The notes under the pieces were generated by a model. That model did no database searches. It had not been told where the DNA came from and worked only from the letters and a program-made list of their open reading frames with translations. Shown here one piece after another: positions 1 to 9,577 of a stretch of 64,000 nucleotides of DNA. The DNA is taken from NCBI RefSeq assembly GCF_002294985.1, contig NZ_NSGE01000001.1, forward strand, positions 124,001 through 188,000, in the 5' to 3' direction. This DNA comes from Mesorhizobium sp. WSM3862 (GTDB taxonomy: Bacteria > Pseudomonadota > Alphaproteobacteria > Rhizobiales > Rhizobiaceae). How positions within the stretch are numbered: position 1 is the stretch's first letter; each line of letters starts with the position of its first letter. Both the position numbers and the translations under genes were made by a program.

Positions 1-2
1 TT

Positions 3-653
3 TTCAGCGCCGCAAGCCTGACTGCCCTTGTCCAGGTCATCGCGATCGACCTGGTGCTTGCGGGCGACAATGCCATCGTCATTGGACTGGCGGCCGCCGG
101 CCTGCCGACGGAGCAGCGCAAAAAAGCCATTCTGATCGGCGTGGTGGCAGCGACGGTGCTGCGCATCCTGTTCGCGGCGGTTACCGTCAAGCTGCTTGCA
201 ATCGTCGGACTGTTGCTCGCCGGTGGCATCCTCCTGTTATGGGTATGCTGGAAGATGTATCGCGAGCTGCGCACCTCCCATGCCGACGAGCACGAGGCGA
301 CGGAGGCGCTCGCCAATTCCGATCTCGACAGCGACAAGGCGGTTGCCGGCAAGGCGCCGCGCAAGACGCTTGGCCAGGCGGCGCTGCAGATCGTCGTCGC
401 AGACGTGTCGATGTCGCTGGACAACGTGCTGGCCGTCGCCGGCGCCGCGCGTGATCATTTCTGGGTGCTGATCGTCGGCCTCGTGCTGTCGATCGGCTTG
501 ATGGGCCTTGCCGCCAGCTTCATTGCGCGGCTGCTGCACCGTTACCGCTGGATTGCCTATATCGGCCTGCTGATCATCCTCTATGTCGCGCTCGACATGG
601 TCTACAGGGGCGCGATGGAAATCTGGCCGCACGTCAACAACGCGGTGAGTTGA
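3..653 (+). CDS. TerC/YjbE-family integral membrane protein (5' end cut off by window)
   Basis: The reading frame is open from the first bases of the window, so the true start lies upstream; the GTG at 54 is only the first internal start-like codon. About 216 residues are visible. They are strongly hydrophobic with several membrane segments and contain the two hallmark acidic motifs of the family, DLVLAGDNA near the left edge and DVSMSLDNV about 120 residues later. A hydrophilic acidic loop (HADEHEATEA and following) separates the two halves. TerC/YjbE proteins are linked in other bacteria to export of metal ions such as manganese; the substrate here cannot be read from the sequence. It stands alone ahead of rimO, with about 100 bases between them. 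Family call is firm, function is inferred. Confidence 0.85.
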   Translation, partial: FSAASLTALVQVIAIDLVLAGDNAIVIGLAAAGLPTEQRKKAILIGVVAATVLRILFAAVTVKLLAIVGLLLAGGILLLWVCWKMYRELRTSHADEHEATEALANSDLDSDKAVAGKAPRKTLGQAALQIVVADVSMSLDNVLAVAGAARDHFWVLIVGLVLSIGLMGLAASFIARLLHRYRWIAYIGLLIILYVALDMVYRGAMEIWPHVNNAVS

Positions 654-793
654 CTGCCGCCACCTGACGCGGGTTGGGCCGGCCGGTGATCTGGGTCCTG
701 GCATTGCGTTTTGCCGCAGCAAGGACCAGCCCATACCAATGCCGCAATTAGTGTGGTATGGCGCCGCCGATCCCGAAAAACCTGGAAAAGCTT

Positions 794-2107
794 ATGTCTG
801 CCCCTCGTGTCAGTTTCGTCAGCCTTGGATGCCCGAAGGCGCTCGTCGATTCCGAGCGCATCATCACGCGGCTCCGCGCTGAAGGCTACGAGATCGCCCG
901 CAAGCATGATGGCGCCGACCTCGTTGTCGTCAACACATGCGGCTTTCTCGACTCCGCGCGCGACGAGTCGCTCGACGCGATCGGCTCCGCCCTTTCCGAA
1001 AACGGTCGCGTCATCGTCACCGGCTGCCTCGGCGCCGAGCCGGAAGTCATTCGCGAGAAGCATCCCAATGTGCTGGCGATCACCGGCCCGCAGGCCTATG
1101 AGAGCGTGATGGCGGCGGTGCATGAGGCGGCTCCCCCCAGTCATGATCCCTACATCGATCTTCTGCCGCCCCAGGGCGTGAAGCTGACGCCGCGGCATTA
1201 CGCCTATCTGAAGATTTCCGAAGGCTGCAACAATCGCTGCACCTTCTGCATCATCCCGGCGCTGCGCGGCGACCTCGTGTCGCGCCCGGCGGCCGACGTG
1301 TTGCGCGAGGCCGAAAAGCTCGCCAAGGCCGGCGTCAAGGAGATCCTCGTCATCTCGCAGGACACCAGCGCCTATGGCATCGACATCAAATACCAGACGA
1401 GCATGTTCGGCGACCGCGAGGTGCGAGCGAAGTTCCTCGACCTTGCAGAGGAGCTCGGCAAGCTCGGCATCTGGGTTCGCATGCACTATGTGTACCCCTA
1501 CCCGCATGTTGCCGACGTCATTCCGCTGATGGCCGAGGGAAGGATCCTTCCCTATCTGGACATCCCCTTCCAGCACGCCTCGCCGCAGGTGCTGAAGAAC
1601 ATGCGCCGTCCCGCTCATGGCGAAAAGACGCTGGAGCGGATCCGCGGTTGGCGCGAGGTCTGCCCGGATCTCGCCATCCGCTCCACCTTCATCGTCGGTT
1701 TCCCCGGCGAGACGGAAGACGACTTCCAGATGCTGCTCGACTGGCTGGACGAGGCGAAGATCGATCGCGCCGGCTGCTTCAAATATGAGCCGGTCAAGGG
1801 CGCGCGCTCCAACGACCTCGGCCTGGAACAAGTGCCGCATGAGATCAAGGAAGCCCGCTGGCACCGCTTCATGCAGCGCCAGCAGAAGGTCTCGGCGACG
1901 CAACTGGCCAGGAAGGTCGGCAAGCGGCTGCCGGTGCTGATCGACGAGGCGCATGGCACCTCGGCCAAGGGCCGCACCAAATATGACGCCCCCGAGATCG
2001 ACGGCTCCGTGCATATCCAGTCGCGCCGGCCGCTGCGCGCCGGCGAGATCGTCACGGTCAAGGTCGAGCGCGCCGACGCCTACGATCTCTACGGCTCGGC
2101 CGTTTGA
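794..2107 (+). CDS. rimO: Ribosomal protein S12 methylthiotransferase RimO
   Basis: RimO is a radical-SAM enzyme that adds a methylthio group to the conserved aspartate of ribosomal protein S12. The N-terminal MTTase domain shows its three cysteines in [21 protein letters not shown] and GCLGAEPE. The central radical-SAM domain has CNNRCTFC, the CX3CX2C cluster ligand, followed by an intact TIM-barrel ([21 protein letters not shown]). The C-terminal stretch ending in AYDLYGSAV is the TRAM domain. The length (437 residues) is normal for the family. An ATG at 758 is in frame, but the conserved protein begins at [15 protein letters not shown], so the start at 794 is preferred. A bidirectional terminator follows directly. 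RimO is distinguished from MiaB by its cysteine contexts and length. Confidence 0.95.
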   Translation: MSAPRVSFVSLGCPKALVDSERIITRLRAEGYEIARKHDGADLVVVNTCGFLDSARDESLDAIGSALSENGRVIVTGCLGAEPEVIREKHPNVLAITGPQAYESVMAAVHEAAPPSHDPYIDLLPPQGVKLTPRHYAYLKISEGCNNRCTFCIIPALRGDLVSRPAADVLREAEKLAKAGVKEILVISQDTSAYGIDIKYQTSMFGDREVRAKFLDLAEELGKLGIWVRMHYVYPYPHVADVIPLMAEGRILPYLDIPFQHASPQVLKNMRRPAHGEKTLERIRGWREVCPDLAIRSTFIVGFPGETEDDFQMLLDWLDEAKIDRAGCFKYEPVKGARSNDLGLEQVPHEIKEARWHRFMQRQQKVSATQLARKVGKRLPVLIDEAHGTSAKGRTKYDAPEIDGSVHIQSRRPLRAGEIVTVKVERADAYDLYGSAV

Positions 2108-2128
2108 CAAGCGGATTGACTGAAAATG

Positions 2129-2156
2129 AAAGGGCGCCGGTGGGGCGCCCTTTTTG
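2129..2156. terminator. Bidirectional intrinsic terminator between rimO and the BMP operon
   Basis: AGGGCGCC (2131-2138) pairs perfectly with GGCGCCCT (2144-2151) across a five-base loop. A T-rich run follows on the plus strand and an A-rich run precedes it, giving a T-run on the minus strand. It sits between the convergent rimO and BMP-protein genes and can serve both. Confidence 0.85.
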
Positions 2157-2176
2157 TTTTGATGCCAGGCTGCTGT

Positions 2177-3244
2177 TTACTGCGGCAGCTTGTCGTCGAT
2201 GCCCTTGACGTAGAAATTCATGCCGAGCAGCGTGGCGTCGTCGGCGACCTCGCCGTCCTTCAGCCAGGGCGAGCCGTCCTGCTTCGCCACCGGGCCGGTG
2301 AAGGGGTTCCAGCCATCGGCGATCTTCTTGGTGGTCGCCTCCGCCATTGCCTTCACGTCGTCAGGCATGTTGGTGAAGGGCGCGAGCTTGACGGCGCCAT
2401 CCTTGATGCCAAGCCACACATTGTCCGGCTTCCATGTGCCGTCGAGGGCAGCCTGCACGCGGCTGATGTAATACGGGCCCCACTCGTCGGTGAGCGAGGT
2501 CAGCTGCGCGTTCGGCGCGAATTTGATCATGTCCGACGACTGGCCGAACCCATGCAGCTTCCGCTCCTCGGCGACCTGCAGGGGGGCGGTCGAGTCGGTG
2601 TGCTGGACGATGATGTCGGCGCCCTGGTCGAACAGCGCCTTGGCGGCGTCGGCTTCCTTGCCCGGATCGAACCAGGTATTGACCCACACGATCTTCACCT
2701 TGAAGTTCGGATTGATCGACTGCGCGCCGAGCATGAAGGAGTTGATGCCCATCACCACTTCCGGGATCGGGAAGGAGACGATATAGCCGGCAAGACCCTT
2801 CTTCGATTCCTTGGCCGCGATCTGGCCGAGCACATAGCGGCCTTCATAGAAGCGCGCGTTGTAAATGCCGAGATTGTCGCCGGTCTTGTAGCCGGTTGCG
2901 TGCTCGAACATCACCTTCGGGAACTTCTTGGCGACCTTAACCTCGGCGTCCATGAAGCCGAACGATGTGCCGAAGATGATCTTGCATTTCTCCCGCGCCA
3001 GGCGCTCAAAGGCGCGGTCGGCGTCCGGGCCTTCCGAGACGTTCTCGAGATAGGCGGTCTCGACCTTGTCGCCGAGCGCTTTCTCCACCTCGAGGCGACC
3101 CTGGTCGTGCTGATAGGAATAGCCGAAGTCGCCGATCGGCCCCGTGTAAACCCAGCAGGCCTTCAGCTTGTCGGCCGCCTCGGCGGTTGCCGCCAGCGAC
3201 AGGGCCGCGGCCGTGGTCATCAGCGCAATAAGCAGTTTCTTCAT
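2177..3244 (-). CDS. BMP-family ABC transporter substrate-binding protein
   Basis: This is the periplasmic binding protein of the four-gene importer at 2177-6902. A Sec signal peptide covers about residues 1-23 (MKKLLIALMTTAAALSLAA, cut after AEA); there is no lipobox cysteine. The mature part carries BMP-family signatures: ACWVYTGPIGDFGYSYQHDQGR-type N-terminus, GTSFGFMD, the conserved FPIPEVVMGIN segment and VWVNTWFDPGKEA. Relatives bind purine nucleosides (PnrA/TmpC, BmpA); other members bind different small molecules, so nucleoside uptake is the best guess only. At 355 residues it has full length. It is the last gene of the operon, about 50 bases after the second permease, and ends at the shared terminator. 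Confidence 0.9.
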   Translation of the reverse strand: MKKLLIALMTTAAALSLAATAEAADKLKACWVYTGPIGDFGYSYQHDQGRLEVEKALGDKVETAYLENVSEGPDADRAFERLAREKCKIIFGTSFGFMDAEVKVAKKFPKVMFEHATGYKTGDNLGIYNARFYEGRYVLGQIAAKESKKGLAGYIVSFPIPEVVMGINSFMLGAQSINPNFKVKIVWVNTWFDPGKEADAAKALFDQGADIIVQHTDSTAPLQVAEERKLHGFGQSSDMIKFAPNAQLTSLTDEWGPYYISRVQAALDGTWKPDNVWLGIKDGAVKLAPFTNMPDDVKAMAEATTKKIADGWNPFTGPVAKQDGSPWLKDGEVADDATLLGMNFYVKGIDDKLPQ

Positions 3245-3295
3245 CGTGTTACCTCTCTGAGTTAAGCCTTGGAGCTTCCCGTCTTTTTGTTGTCG

Positions 3296-4216
3296 TCAAC
3301 GATCCGGAACAAATGGCTGCCCCAACGAAGCCGGCGTGTTCATCATCGTCAGCCGCTTGTTCCGCGAGATTAGAACGAGAACCACGATGGTTGCCAGATA
3401 GGGCAGCGAAGAAAGAAACTGCGAGGGCACAGGAATGCCGAAAGCCTGTGCATGAAGCTGGCCGATCCACACCGCGCCGAAGATGTAAGCGCCGGCCAGC
3501 ACCCGCCACGGACGCCAGGACGCAAAGACCACCAGCGCCAGCGCGATCCAGCCGCGTCCCGCGCTCATGTTCTCGACCCATTGCGGCGTGTAGACGAGCG
3601 ACAGGTGGCCGCCGGCAAGCCCGGCGCAAGCGCCGCCGAAGATCACGGCGAGGTAACGGTAGCGGATGACCTTGATGCCGAGCGCATGCGCCGACACGTG
3701 GCTGTCGCCGATCGAGCGCAGCGTGAGGCCAGTGCGCGTCCTGAACAGAAACCACATCACGGCGGCGGTGAGCCCGATCGAGACGTAGAACAACGGATCC
3801 TGGCCGAAGATCAGCTTGCCGACGACCGGTATCGAGCTCAGGCCGGGGATGTCGAGGTTCGGCAGCCTGACGCCAGGCTGGCCGACGAAGCTGGTGCCGA
3901 TCATGCCGGAGAGGCCAAGCCCGAGCAGCGTAAGCGACAGGCCGGTCGCCACCTGGTTGGTCGCCAGGGAAAGCGTCATGACGGCGAAGAGCAGCGAAAA
4001 CAGCGCGCCGACGACGATTGCGGCAAGCAGCCCGATCCAGGGAGATCCGGTAAGATAGCCGGCGCCGAAGCCGCCGACGGCGCCCATGATCATCATGCCC
4101 TCGACGCCGAGGTTGAGCACGCCGGAGCGTTCCACCACCAGCTCGCCGATCGCCGCGATCAAGAGCGGCGTCGCCGCGGTCGCGATGGTCAAAAGGATGT
4201 TGACGGTGATGTCCAT
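3296..4216 (-). CDS. ABC transporter permease, BPD_transp_2 family (second permease)
   Basis: A 306-residue membrane protein beginning MDITVNILLTIATAATPLL. It carries the family motif ERSGVLNLGVEGMMIMGA and about eight to nine hydrophobic helices. It pairs with the 370-residue permease encoded upstream to form the membrane channel of the BMP importer. The start codon shares a base with the stop of the preceding gene (TGATG), which indicates translational coupling and fixes this start; a longer in-frame extension running through the neighbouring permease is a shadow. Relatives are YufQ/NupQ-type permeases of nucleoside importers. Confidence 0.92.
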   Translation of the reverse strand: MDITVNILLTIATAATPLLIAAIGELVVERSGVLNLGVEGMMIMGAVGGFGAGYLTGSPWIGLLAAIVVGALFSLLFAVMTLSLATNQVATGLSLTLLGLGLSGMIGTSFVGQPGVRLPNLDIPGLSSIPVVGKLIFGQDPLFYVSIGLTAAVMWFLFRTRTGLTLRSIGDSHVSAHALGIKVIRYRYLAVIFGGACAGLAGGHLSLVYTPQWVENMSAGRGWIALALVVFASWRPWRVLAGAYIFGAVWIGQLHAQAFGIPVPSQFLSSLPYLATIVVLVLISRNKRLTMMNTPASLGQPFVPDR

Positions 4217-5328
4217 CAGCGTGCCTCCTCCAGCTTGGGCGCGGCCTCGAGTTGTGGCGCGGCAAAGCCGATCAGACGAATGCGATAATGAATGAGCGTG
4301 TCGCAGCCGAGCACGAAGAACAAAAGCATGCCCTGGAACACGCGCGCCACCTTGTCGGAGATGCCGAGCGCGCTCTGCACCGCCTCTCCGCCGAGATAGG
4401 TCAGCGCCAGCACCAAGCCTGCCGCGACGATGCCGAGCGGATTGAGCCGCCCGAGGAAGGCGACGATGATGGCGGTGAAGCCATAGCCGGGCGAGATCAC
4501 CGGCTGTAGCTGGCCGATGGCGCCTGAGACTTCCGAGATACCGGCAAGGCCAGCCAATGCACCGGACAGCAGGAAAGTAAAGAAGACCATCTTGCTGAGG
4601 CCGAAGCCGGCGAAGCGCCCTGCCCTCGGGCTCGAGCCCAGCACGCGGACCTCGAAACCTTTCAGCATGCGGCTCATCATCAGCCAGACCGTGACAGCGG
4701 CGACCAGCGCGAAGACGAAGCCCCAATTGGCGCGGCCGGCATCCGGCATCAATTCCGGCAGGACGGCCGAGTCGCCGAACTGGATGGTCTGCGGGAAGCC
4801 GTGGCCCTGCGGGTCGCGCCACGGTCCGCGCACCAGCCAGTCGAGGAAAAGCTGCGCCACATAGACCAGCATCAGGCTGGTCAGGATCTCGTTGGTGCTG
4901 AAGCGGGTTTTCAGCAGCGCCGGGATGGCCGCATAAAGGGCGCCGCCGACCATGCCGAGCAAGAGCATCAGCGGCAGCACCAGCGGACCTTCGAATTCGG
5001 GGAACAGCACCGGGATGATCGAGCCGAAGATGCCGCCCAGAATGAACTGACCTTCGGCGCCGATGTTCCAGATGTTGGCCTTGTAGCAAACCGACAGGCC
5101 GACGGCGATCAGGATCAGCGGCGCCGCCTTGATGGCCAGTTCATGCAGTTGCCAGACCTCGCTGATCGGCTGAACAAAGTAGACATTGAACGCATTGAGC
5201 GGACTGACACCGAGCAACGCGAACATGATGGCGCCGGCAATCATCGTCAGCGCGAAGGCGATGAAGGGCGAGAGCACCGAAAACAGCGCCGAGCGCTGCG
5301 GGCGTTTGACCAGTTCGAGGCGCATCAT
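4216..5328 (-). CDS. ABC transporter permease, BPD_transp_2 family (first permease)
   Basis: A 370-residue polytopic membrane protein starting MMRLELVKRPQRSALFS. The motif CYKANIWNIGAEGQFILGG is the permease signature of the nucleoside/BMP branch, and LGSSPRAGRFAGF follows further on. A periplasm-sized loop around residues 150-190 (RGPWRDPQGHGFPQT) is typical of YufP-like proteins. The start overlaps the stop of the ATPase gene by four bases (ATGA), and its own stop overlaps the next permease. These overlaps show a tightly coupled operon in the order ATPase, permease, permease, binding protein. Confidence 0.92.
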   Translation of the reverse strand: MMRLELVKRPQRSALFSVLSPFIAFALTMIAGAIMFALLGVSPLNAFNVYFVQPISEVWQLHELAIKAAPLILIAVGLSVCYKANIWNIGAEGQFILGGIFGSIIPVLFPEFEGPLVLPLMLLLGMVGGALYAAIPALLKTRFSTNEILTSLMLVYVAQLFLDWLVRGPWRDPQGHGFPQTIQFGDSAVLPELMPDAGRANWGFVFALVAAVTVWLMMSRMLKGFEVRVLGSSPRAGRFAGFGLSKMVFFTFLLSGALAGLAGISEVSGAIGQLQPVISPGYGFTAIIVAFLGRLNPLGIVAAGLVLALTYLGGEAVQSALGISDKVARVFQGMLLFFVLGCDTLIHYRIRLIGFAAPQLEAAPKLEEAR

Positions 5329-6902
5329 GCCGTCTCCATCCTGTGTTCGGCGTGGCCGGGCTCGGCCCCGCCCATCAACAGGCCAATCCTCTCGAAGGTG
5401 GCTTCGGCGATCGGCAGCGGCGCGGACAATTCGCCGTTGTGCATGACCGCGATCGCGTCCGATAGCTCGAACAATTCGTCGAGGTCCTGGCTGATGACCA
5501 GAACCGCCGAGCCGCTGCGGGCAAGCTCGATCAGCGCCTGGCGGATATGGGCGGCGGCACCGGCGTCGACGCCCCAGGTCGGCTGGTTGACGACCATCAC
5601 GCTCGGCTTGCGGTCGAGCTCGCGGCCGACGATGAACTTCTGCAGATTGCCGCCGGACAGCGCCGCGGCCTCCGGATCGGGAGCGCTCTTGCGCACGTCC
5701 ATCGCGGCAATGATGCGCTGGGCGGCACTGTAGACGGAACCGTTCCTGACCATGCCGCCGGAGCCGACGAAGGACTTGCCGTCGGTGGCATGGCGCGACA
5801 GCAAAAGGTTCTCCGAAAGCTTCATCCGCGGCGCCGCGCCGTGACCGAGCCGTTCCTCCGGCACAAAGGCGGCGCCCATCAGCCGCCGGCCGGTGATCGA
5901 CACGCCGCCCGCATCCTTGCCGCGGATGCGCACGGAACCGGGATCCTGCTGCAGCACCTCGCCGGAGACGGATTCGAAAAACTCGCCCTGGCCGTTGCCG
6001 GCGACACCGGCGATGCCGATCACCTCGCCGGCGCGTACCGAAAGATTGATGTTCTTGAGCGGAATGGCGAACGGCGTCGCGGGCTTGCGGGTAAGCCCGT
6101 GGATCTCCAGCAATGCCGGCGCGGTCTCGATGCCCTTGGCCGGCGCGCGCACCACTGCCTTGACCTCATTGCCGACCATCATGCGGGCTAGCGACGCGGC
6201 CGTCTCCTGGCGCGGGTTGCAGTGGCCGACGACCTTGCCGTGGCGCAGCACCGTGGCGCGATCGCAGATGCGTTTGACCTCTTCCAGCCGGTGCGAGATG
6301 TAAAGGATCGACTTGCCCTCAGCGCGAAGCCGCTCCAGCGTTTCGAACAGCTTGTCGGCTTCCTGAGGCGTCAGCACCGAAGTCGGCTCGTCGAGGATGA
6401 TGAGTTGGGGCGTCTGTAAGAGGCAACGGATGATCTCGATGCGCTGGCGCTCGCCAACGGAAAGATCGCCGACCAGCGATTCCGGATCGAGCGGCAGGCC
6501 GTAGCTGTAGGAGAGCGCCCGCGCCTTCGCGGCAATCGCGCTGATCGGCGAGCCGTCGTTCAGCGAAAGCGCGATGTTCTCGGCCGCCGTCAGCGCTTCG
6601 AACAGCGAGAAATGCTGGAAGACCATGCCGATGCCAAGCTTCTTGGCGAGGCCGGGGCTGGTGATCCTGACGGCTTGGCCGTTCCAGAAAATTTCACCCG
6701 AATTCGGTTCCAGCGAGCCGAACAGCATCTTCACCAGCGTCGACTTGCCGGCGCCGTTCTCGCCGAGCAGGGCGTGGATCTCGCCCTTCGCGATGTTGAG
6801 GTCGATATGGTTGCACGCCGCCAGCGTGCCGAAAATCTTCGTAAGGCCACGAACCTCCAGCAGGTTCGCCCTGTCATGATTTGCACTCACAGTGCCTCCC
6901 AT
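5325..6902 (-). CDS. ABC transporter ATP-binding protein with two nucleotide-binding domains
   Basis: This is the energising subunit of the BMP importer, about 525 residues. The first ATPase domain is intact: Walker A GENGAGKST, signature LSVGERQRIEI, Walker B LIILDEPTS. The second is degenerate, as usual for RbsA/YufO-type proteins: GVAGNGQGE in place of Walker A, signature LSGGNLQKFIVGREL, and VMVVNQPTWGVD in the Walker B position with no acidic pair. An ATG at 6974 is in frame, but the conserved protein starts near MGGTVSANHDRANLLEVRG, so 6902 is chosen; a GTG nine bases further in is also possible. The 215 bases upstream (6903-7117) must hold the operon promoter; no operator was recognised there. 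Confidence 0.9.
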   Translation of the reverse strand: MGGTVSANHDRANLLEVRGLTKIFGTLAACNHIDLNIAKGEIHALLGENGAGKSTLVKMLFGSLEPNSGEIFWNGQAVRITSPGLAKKLGIGMVFQHFSLFEALTAAENIALSLNDGSPISAIAAKARALSYSYGLPLDPESLVGDLSVGERQRIEIIRCLLQTPQLIILDEPTSVLTPQEADKLFETLERLRAEGKSILYISHRLEEVKRICDRATVLRHGKVVGHCNPRQETAASLARMMVGNEVKAVVRAPAKGIETAPALLEIHGLTRKPATPFAIPLKNINLSVRAGEVIGIAGVAGNGQGEFFESVSGEVLQQDPGSVRIRGKDAGGVSITGRRLMGAAFVPEERLGHGAAPRMKLSENLLLSRHATDGKSFVGSGGMVRNGSVYSAAQRIIAAMDVRKSAPDPEAAALSGGNLQKFIVGRELDRKPSVMVVNQPTWGVDAGAAAHIRQALIELARSGSAVLVISQDLDELFELSDAIAVMHNGELSAPLPIAEATFERIGLLMGGAEPGHAEHRMETA

Positions 6903-7117
6903 CCAGTTACCCGGATATGTTCTGTGTTCCCGCTGGTATCGTATGCGCGGCCGGCTTCGGTCGGAAAGCGGCACGCAACTTGAAAGAGCTTCAAGAATTC
7001 CAGCGGAAACTCAAGGGGTAAGATAGGCCTGTTCAGGGCAAGAGGGAAACCAGTAAGCTTGTCGGGGAAACCACTGCCTTGAGGCGCGGCAAGGCGCTGA
7101 AAAACAAGGCAGGCGGG

Positions 7118-8095
7118 TTAGGGGATGAGGATGGTTGTGCCCGTCGTCTTGCGGCCCTCGAGATCGGACTGCGCTTGTGCCGCGTCCTTCAGCGCGTAGC
7201 GCTGGTTGATCTTAACCTCGACGGCGCCGCTCAGCACTACCTCGAACAGCGCTTGCGCCGAGGCCACAAGGTCCTCGCGTTTGGCGTTGTAGACGAAGAT
7301 TGTCGGGCGGGTCGCATAGAGCGAGCCTTTCTGCGCCAGAAGCGACATCGGGAAAGGCGGGATCGGCCCGGACGACTGGCCGAAGCTGACAAACATGCCA
7401 AGCGGCCTCAGGCAGTCGAGCGAAGCGGGAAAAGTGTCGTTGCCGACGGAATCATAGACGACGTCGCACTTTTTGCCGCCGGTGATGGCGGCGACGCCGG
7501 CGACGAAATCCTGCTCCTTGTAATTGATGACATGGTCGAAGCCATGTGCCTTGGCGAGCTCGACCTTGTCGACGGAGCTCGCCGTGCCGATCACCGTCGC
7601 GCCGAGATGCTTTGCCCATTGGCCCAGGATCAGGCCGACACCGCCGGCCGCGGCATGGTAGAGGATCGTGTCGCCCGCCTTCACCTTATAGGTGCGGCGC
7701 AGCAGATATTCGGCCGTCATGCCTTTCAGCATCATGGCCGCCGCCTGCTCGTCGCTGATGCCGTCCGGCACCTTGACCACGCGGTCGGCGGCGATCACGC
7801 GTTCTTCCGAATAGGCGCCGACATTGACGGCATAGGCGATGCGATCACCGGGCCTCAGCCAGTCGACGCCGACGCCAACGGCCAGCACCACACCCGCCGC
7901 TTCGCCGCCCGGAATCAGCGGAAACCCGCCCGGCGGCGGGTAGAGGCCCGAGCGATGGTAGACGTCGATGAAGTTGAGGCCGATCGCGGTATGCCTGATC
8001 AGAATCTGCCCGGCGCCCGGCTGGCCGGGATCCGAATCCTCATAGGTCAGGACCTCGGGGCCGCCATGGGCGTGAATGCGGATCGCTTTGGACAT
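7118..8095 (-). CDS. NADPH:quinone oxidoreductase family protein (QorA-like)
   Basis: A 325-residue zinc-free member of the medium-chain dehydrogenase/reductase superfamily. Visible signatures are LNFIDVYHRSGLYP near residue 40, the segment PLIPGGEAAGVV, and the nucleotide-binding AAAGGVGLILGQWAKHLGATVIG around residue 150. No structural zinc cysteine cluster is present. Such enzymes reduce quinones or enones with NADPH; the physiological substrate is unknown. It lies 41 bases after pcs on the same strand and may be co-transcribed with it. Confidence 0.9.
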   Translation of the reverse strand: MSKAIRIHAHGGPEVLTYEDSDPGQPGAGQILIRHTAIGLNFIDVYHRSGLYPPPGGFPLIPGGEAAGVVLAVGVGVDWLRPGDRIAYAVNVGAYSEERVIAADRVVKVPDGISDEQAAAMMLKGMTAEYLLRRTYKVKAGDTILYHAAAGGVGLILGQWAKHLGATVIGTASSVDKVELAKAHGFDHVINYKEQDFVAGVAAITGGKKCDVVYDSVGNDTFPASLDCLRPLGMFVSFGQSSGPIPPFPMSLLAQKGSLYATRPTIFVYNAKREDLVASAQALFEVVLSGAVEVKINQRYALKDAAQAQSDLEGRKTTGTTILIP

Positions 8096-8136
8096 TGCTC
8101 AACTTTCTCGGAAAAGGACGGAAGCTGGATATCGAG

Positions 8137-8967
8137 TCAGGATTTCCTGGCGCCAAGATTGGGGAACATCTGCATGATGCCCCCGATGCAGGCGAGATAG
8201 AGGCCGGTTACCGTAATGCCGGCCTTGGTGAAGATACTGACCTGCTCGCTCAGAACCCCGATCTTGTCATAGAACGAGGCAAGTGCGGCCTGTGCCAATG
8301 CAAGCGCGCCGAAGGCGCACCATAACAGCGTCATGCCGAGATTGGCCGGCCTGAGCCGCACCACCCGTACCGGGTGGATGAAGTTGATCGGCAGGAAGGT
8401 GAGAATACCGGCGACCACGACCACGGCGAAGGAAACCCACTGCCCCGGCTCGATGACAAAGAGCGTGAACACCACCATGTTCCAGACGACCGGGAACCCC
8501 TTGAAGAAGTTCTCCTTCGTCTTCATGCCGGTGTCGGCGTAGTAGATCGCGCTGGAGACGACGATGATCGCCGCCGACAGGAACGACAGGTTCTCGCCCA
8601 TCAAGCCGCGCTGGTAGAGCGCGAAGGCCGGAATAAGCACGTAGGTCACGTAGTCGATGATGTTGTCGAGCAGCTCGCCCGACCATGTCGGCAGGATCTC
8701 CTTGACTTCGAGTTTCCTAGCGATCGGGCCGTCGATGCCGTCGACGAAGAGCGCCAGCCCCAGCCACCAGAACATTGCCGTCCAGCGTCCCTCGCTCGCC
8801 GCCACCAGCGAGAGGAAGGCGAGGAACGAGCCGGACGCAGTCAGCAGGTGCACGGAGAACGCCCGCGCCTGCGGCCACGTCACTTTCTTCTTCGGCCGCG
8901 GAATCCGCTCCGCGATTTTCTTGGCCGCATTCCGGGCCGCTGTGTTCTTGCTCACGGGCCTCGCCAA
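8137..8967 (-). CDS. pcs: Phosphatidylcholine synthase
   Basis: Pcs condenses CDP-diacylglycerol with choline to make phosphatidylcholine in one step, a pathway typical of rhizobia, brucellae and other host-associated alphaproteobacteria. The 276-residue protein has the CDP-alcohol phosphotransferase motif in its Pcs form: DGIDGPIAR, then LPTWSGELLDNIIDY, which supplies the spaced aspartates. About seven to eight hydrophobic segments follow a basic N-terminus (MARPVSKNTAARNAAKK). The end of the preceding DUF1326 gene overlaps its start by 16 bases, so it may be translated from the same message. The choline-type motif and length separate it from phosphatidylglycerophosphate or phosphatidylserine synthases. 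Confidence 0.93.
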   Translation of the reverse strand: MARPVSKNTAARNAAKKIAERIPRPKKKVTWPQARAFSVHLLTASGSFLAFLSLVAASEGRWTAMFWWLGLALFVDGIDGPIARKLEVKEILPTWSGELLDNIIDYVTYVLIPAFALYQRGLMGENLSFLSAAIIVVSSAIYYADTGMKTKENFFKGFPVVWNMVVFTLFVIEPGQWVSFAVVVVAGILTFLPINFIHPVRVVRLRPANLGMTLLWCAFGALALAQAALASFYDKIGVLSEQVSIFTKAGITVTGLYLACIGGIMQMFPNLGARKS

Positions 8968-9566
8968 TCCAGCTTACATATCTCGGCCGAACGGCCGGCG
9001 AAATTCCAATTGCGGCCGAAGGCGCGCATCTTGCTCTTGTCGGACTTCGCCACGATGATTTCCGGTGCGATCCAGTATTCGGAATTGGTAATGACGGTGT
9101 CTTTATCGCGGTCCTTGCCGGGTATCGGCGTCACCGCGCCGTCGATAATCCGCGGTATCTGGAAAACGCGCGTCCTGTCACGCGTCTCATAGGTGATCGG
9201 CACCTGTTCCACGCCAAGGAAGTTTCCAACCAGAATCGACAGCAGCGAAGTGGTCCCGCCCGCCTTGCCGGTGAAGATTTTTGTCAGGGCTTTCACGGCA
9301 TAGATGGAGGCGCGCTTGTCGATGAACAGGCCGGCGCTCCAGTTGCCGCGGCTCATATAGCCCGGGATTTCCATGACCAGACCAAGATTAAGGCCGGAAA
9401 GATCGACCTCGCCGAAATGGCCGGCGTCGATGCGGAACCCGGCCCACGTCTGGCAATAGCCTTCGGTCGGCGGATGGCTGCCGAGCGACAGAACGCAGGG
9501 GCAGAAAACCGTGCAATTGCAGGAGAGTACCAGCTCTCCCTTCATCGCCCAGCTCTGATCGGCCAT
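8952..9566 (-). CDS. DUF1326 domain-containing protein
   Basis: A 204-residue protein beginning MADQSWAMKGELVLSCNC. Near the N-terminus it has the family's cysteine cluster CNCTVFCPC, a likely metal-binding or redox site. The remainder is a soluble alpha/beta-looking sequence with no signal peptide or membrane helix. DUF1326 genes are commonly found beside DUF2182 genes; here the DUF2182 gene ends 11 bases upstream on the same strand, which supports the pairing. The molecular function is unknown. The coding end runs 16 bases into pcs. A longer in-frame extension up to 10343 is a shadow of the DUF2182 gene. Confidence 0.85.
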   Translation of the reverse strand: MADQSWAMKGELVLSCNCTVFCPCVLSLGSHPPTEGYCQTWAGFRIDAGHFGEVDLSGLNLGLVMEIPGYMSRGNWSAGLFIDKRASIYAVKALTKIFTGKAGGTTSLLSILVGNFLGVEQVPITYETRDRTRVFQIPRIIDGAVTPIPGKDRDKDTVITNSEYWIAPEIIVAKSDKSKMRAFGRNWNFAGRSAEICKLDWRGP

Positions 9567-9577
9567 CGAAATCTCCC

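Noticed and set aside
602..2110. Long minus-strand open frame (502 codons) opposite rimO
   Set aside because: It is the reverse-strand shadow of rimO in GC-rich DNA: residue content is His/Arg/Ala-rich with no domain, while rimO is motif-complete.
2126..3265. Plus-strand frame of 379 codons opposite the BMP binding-protein gene
   Set aside because: Shadow; it reads through the terminator hairpin and has no recognisable protein features.
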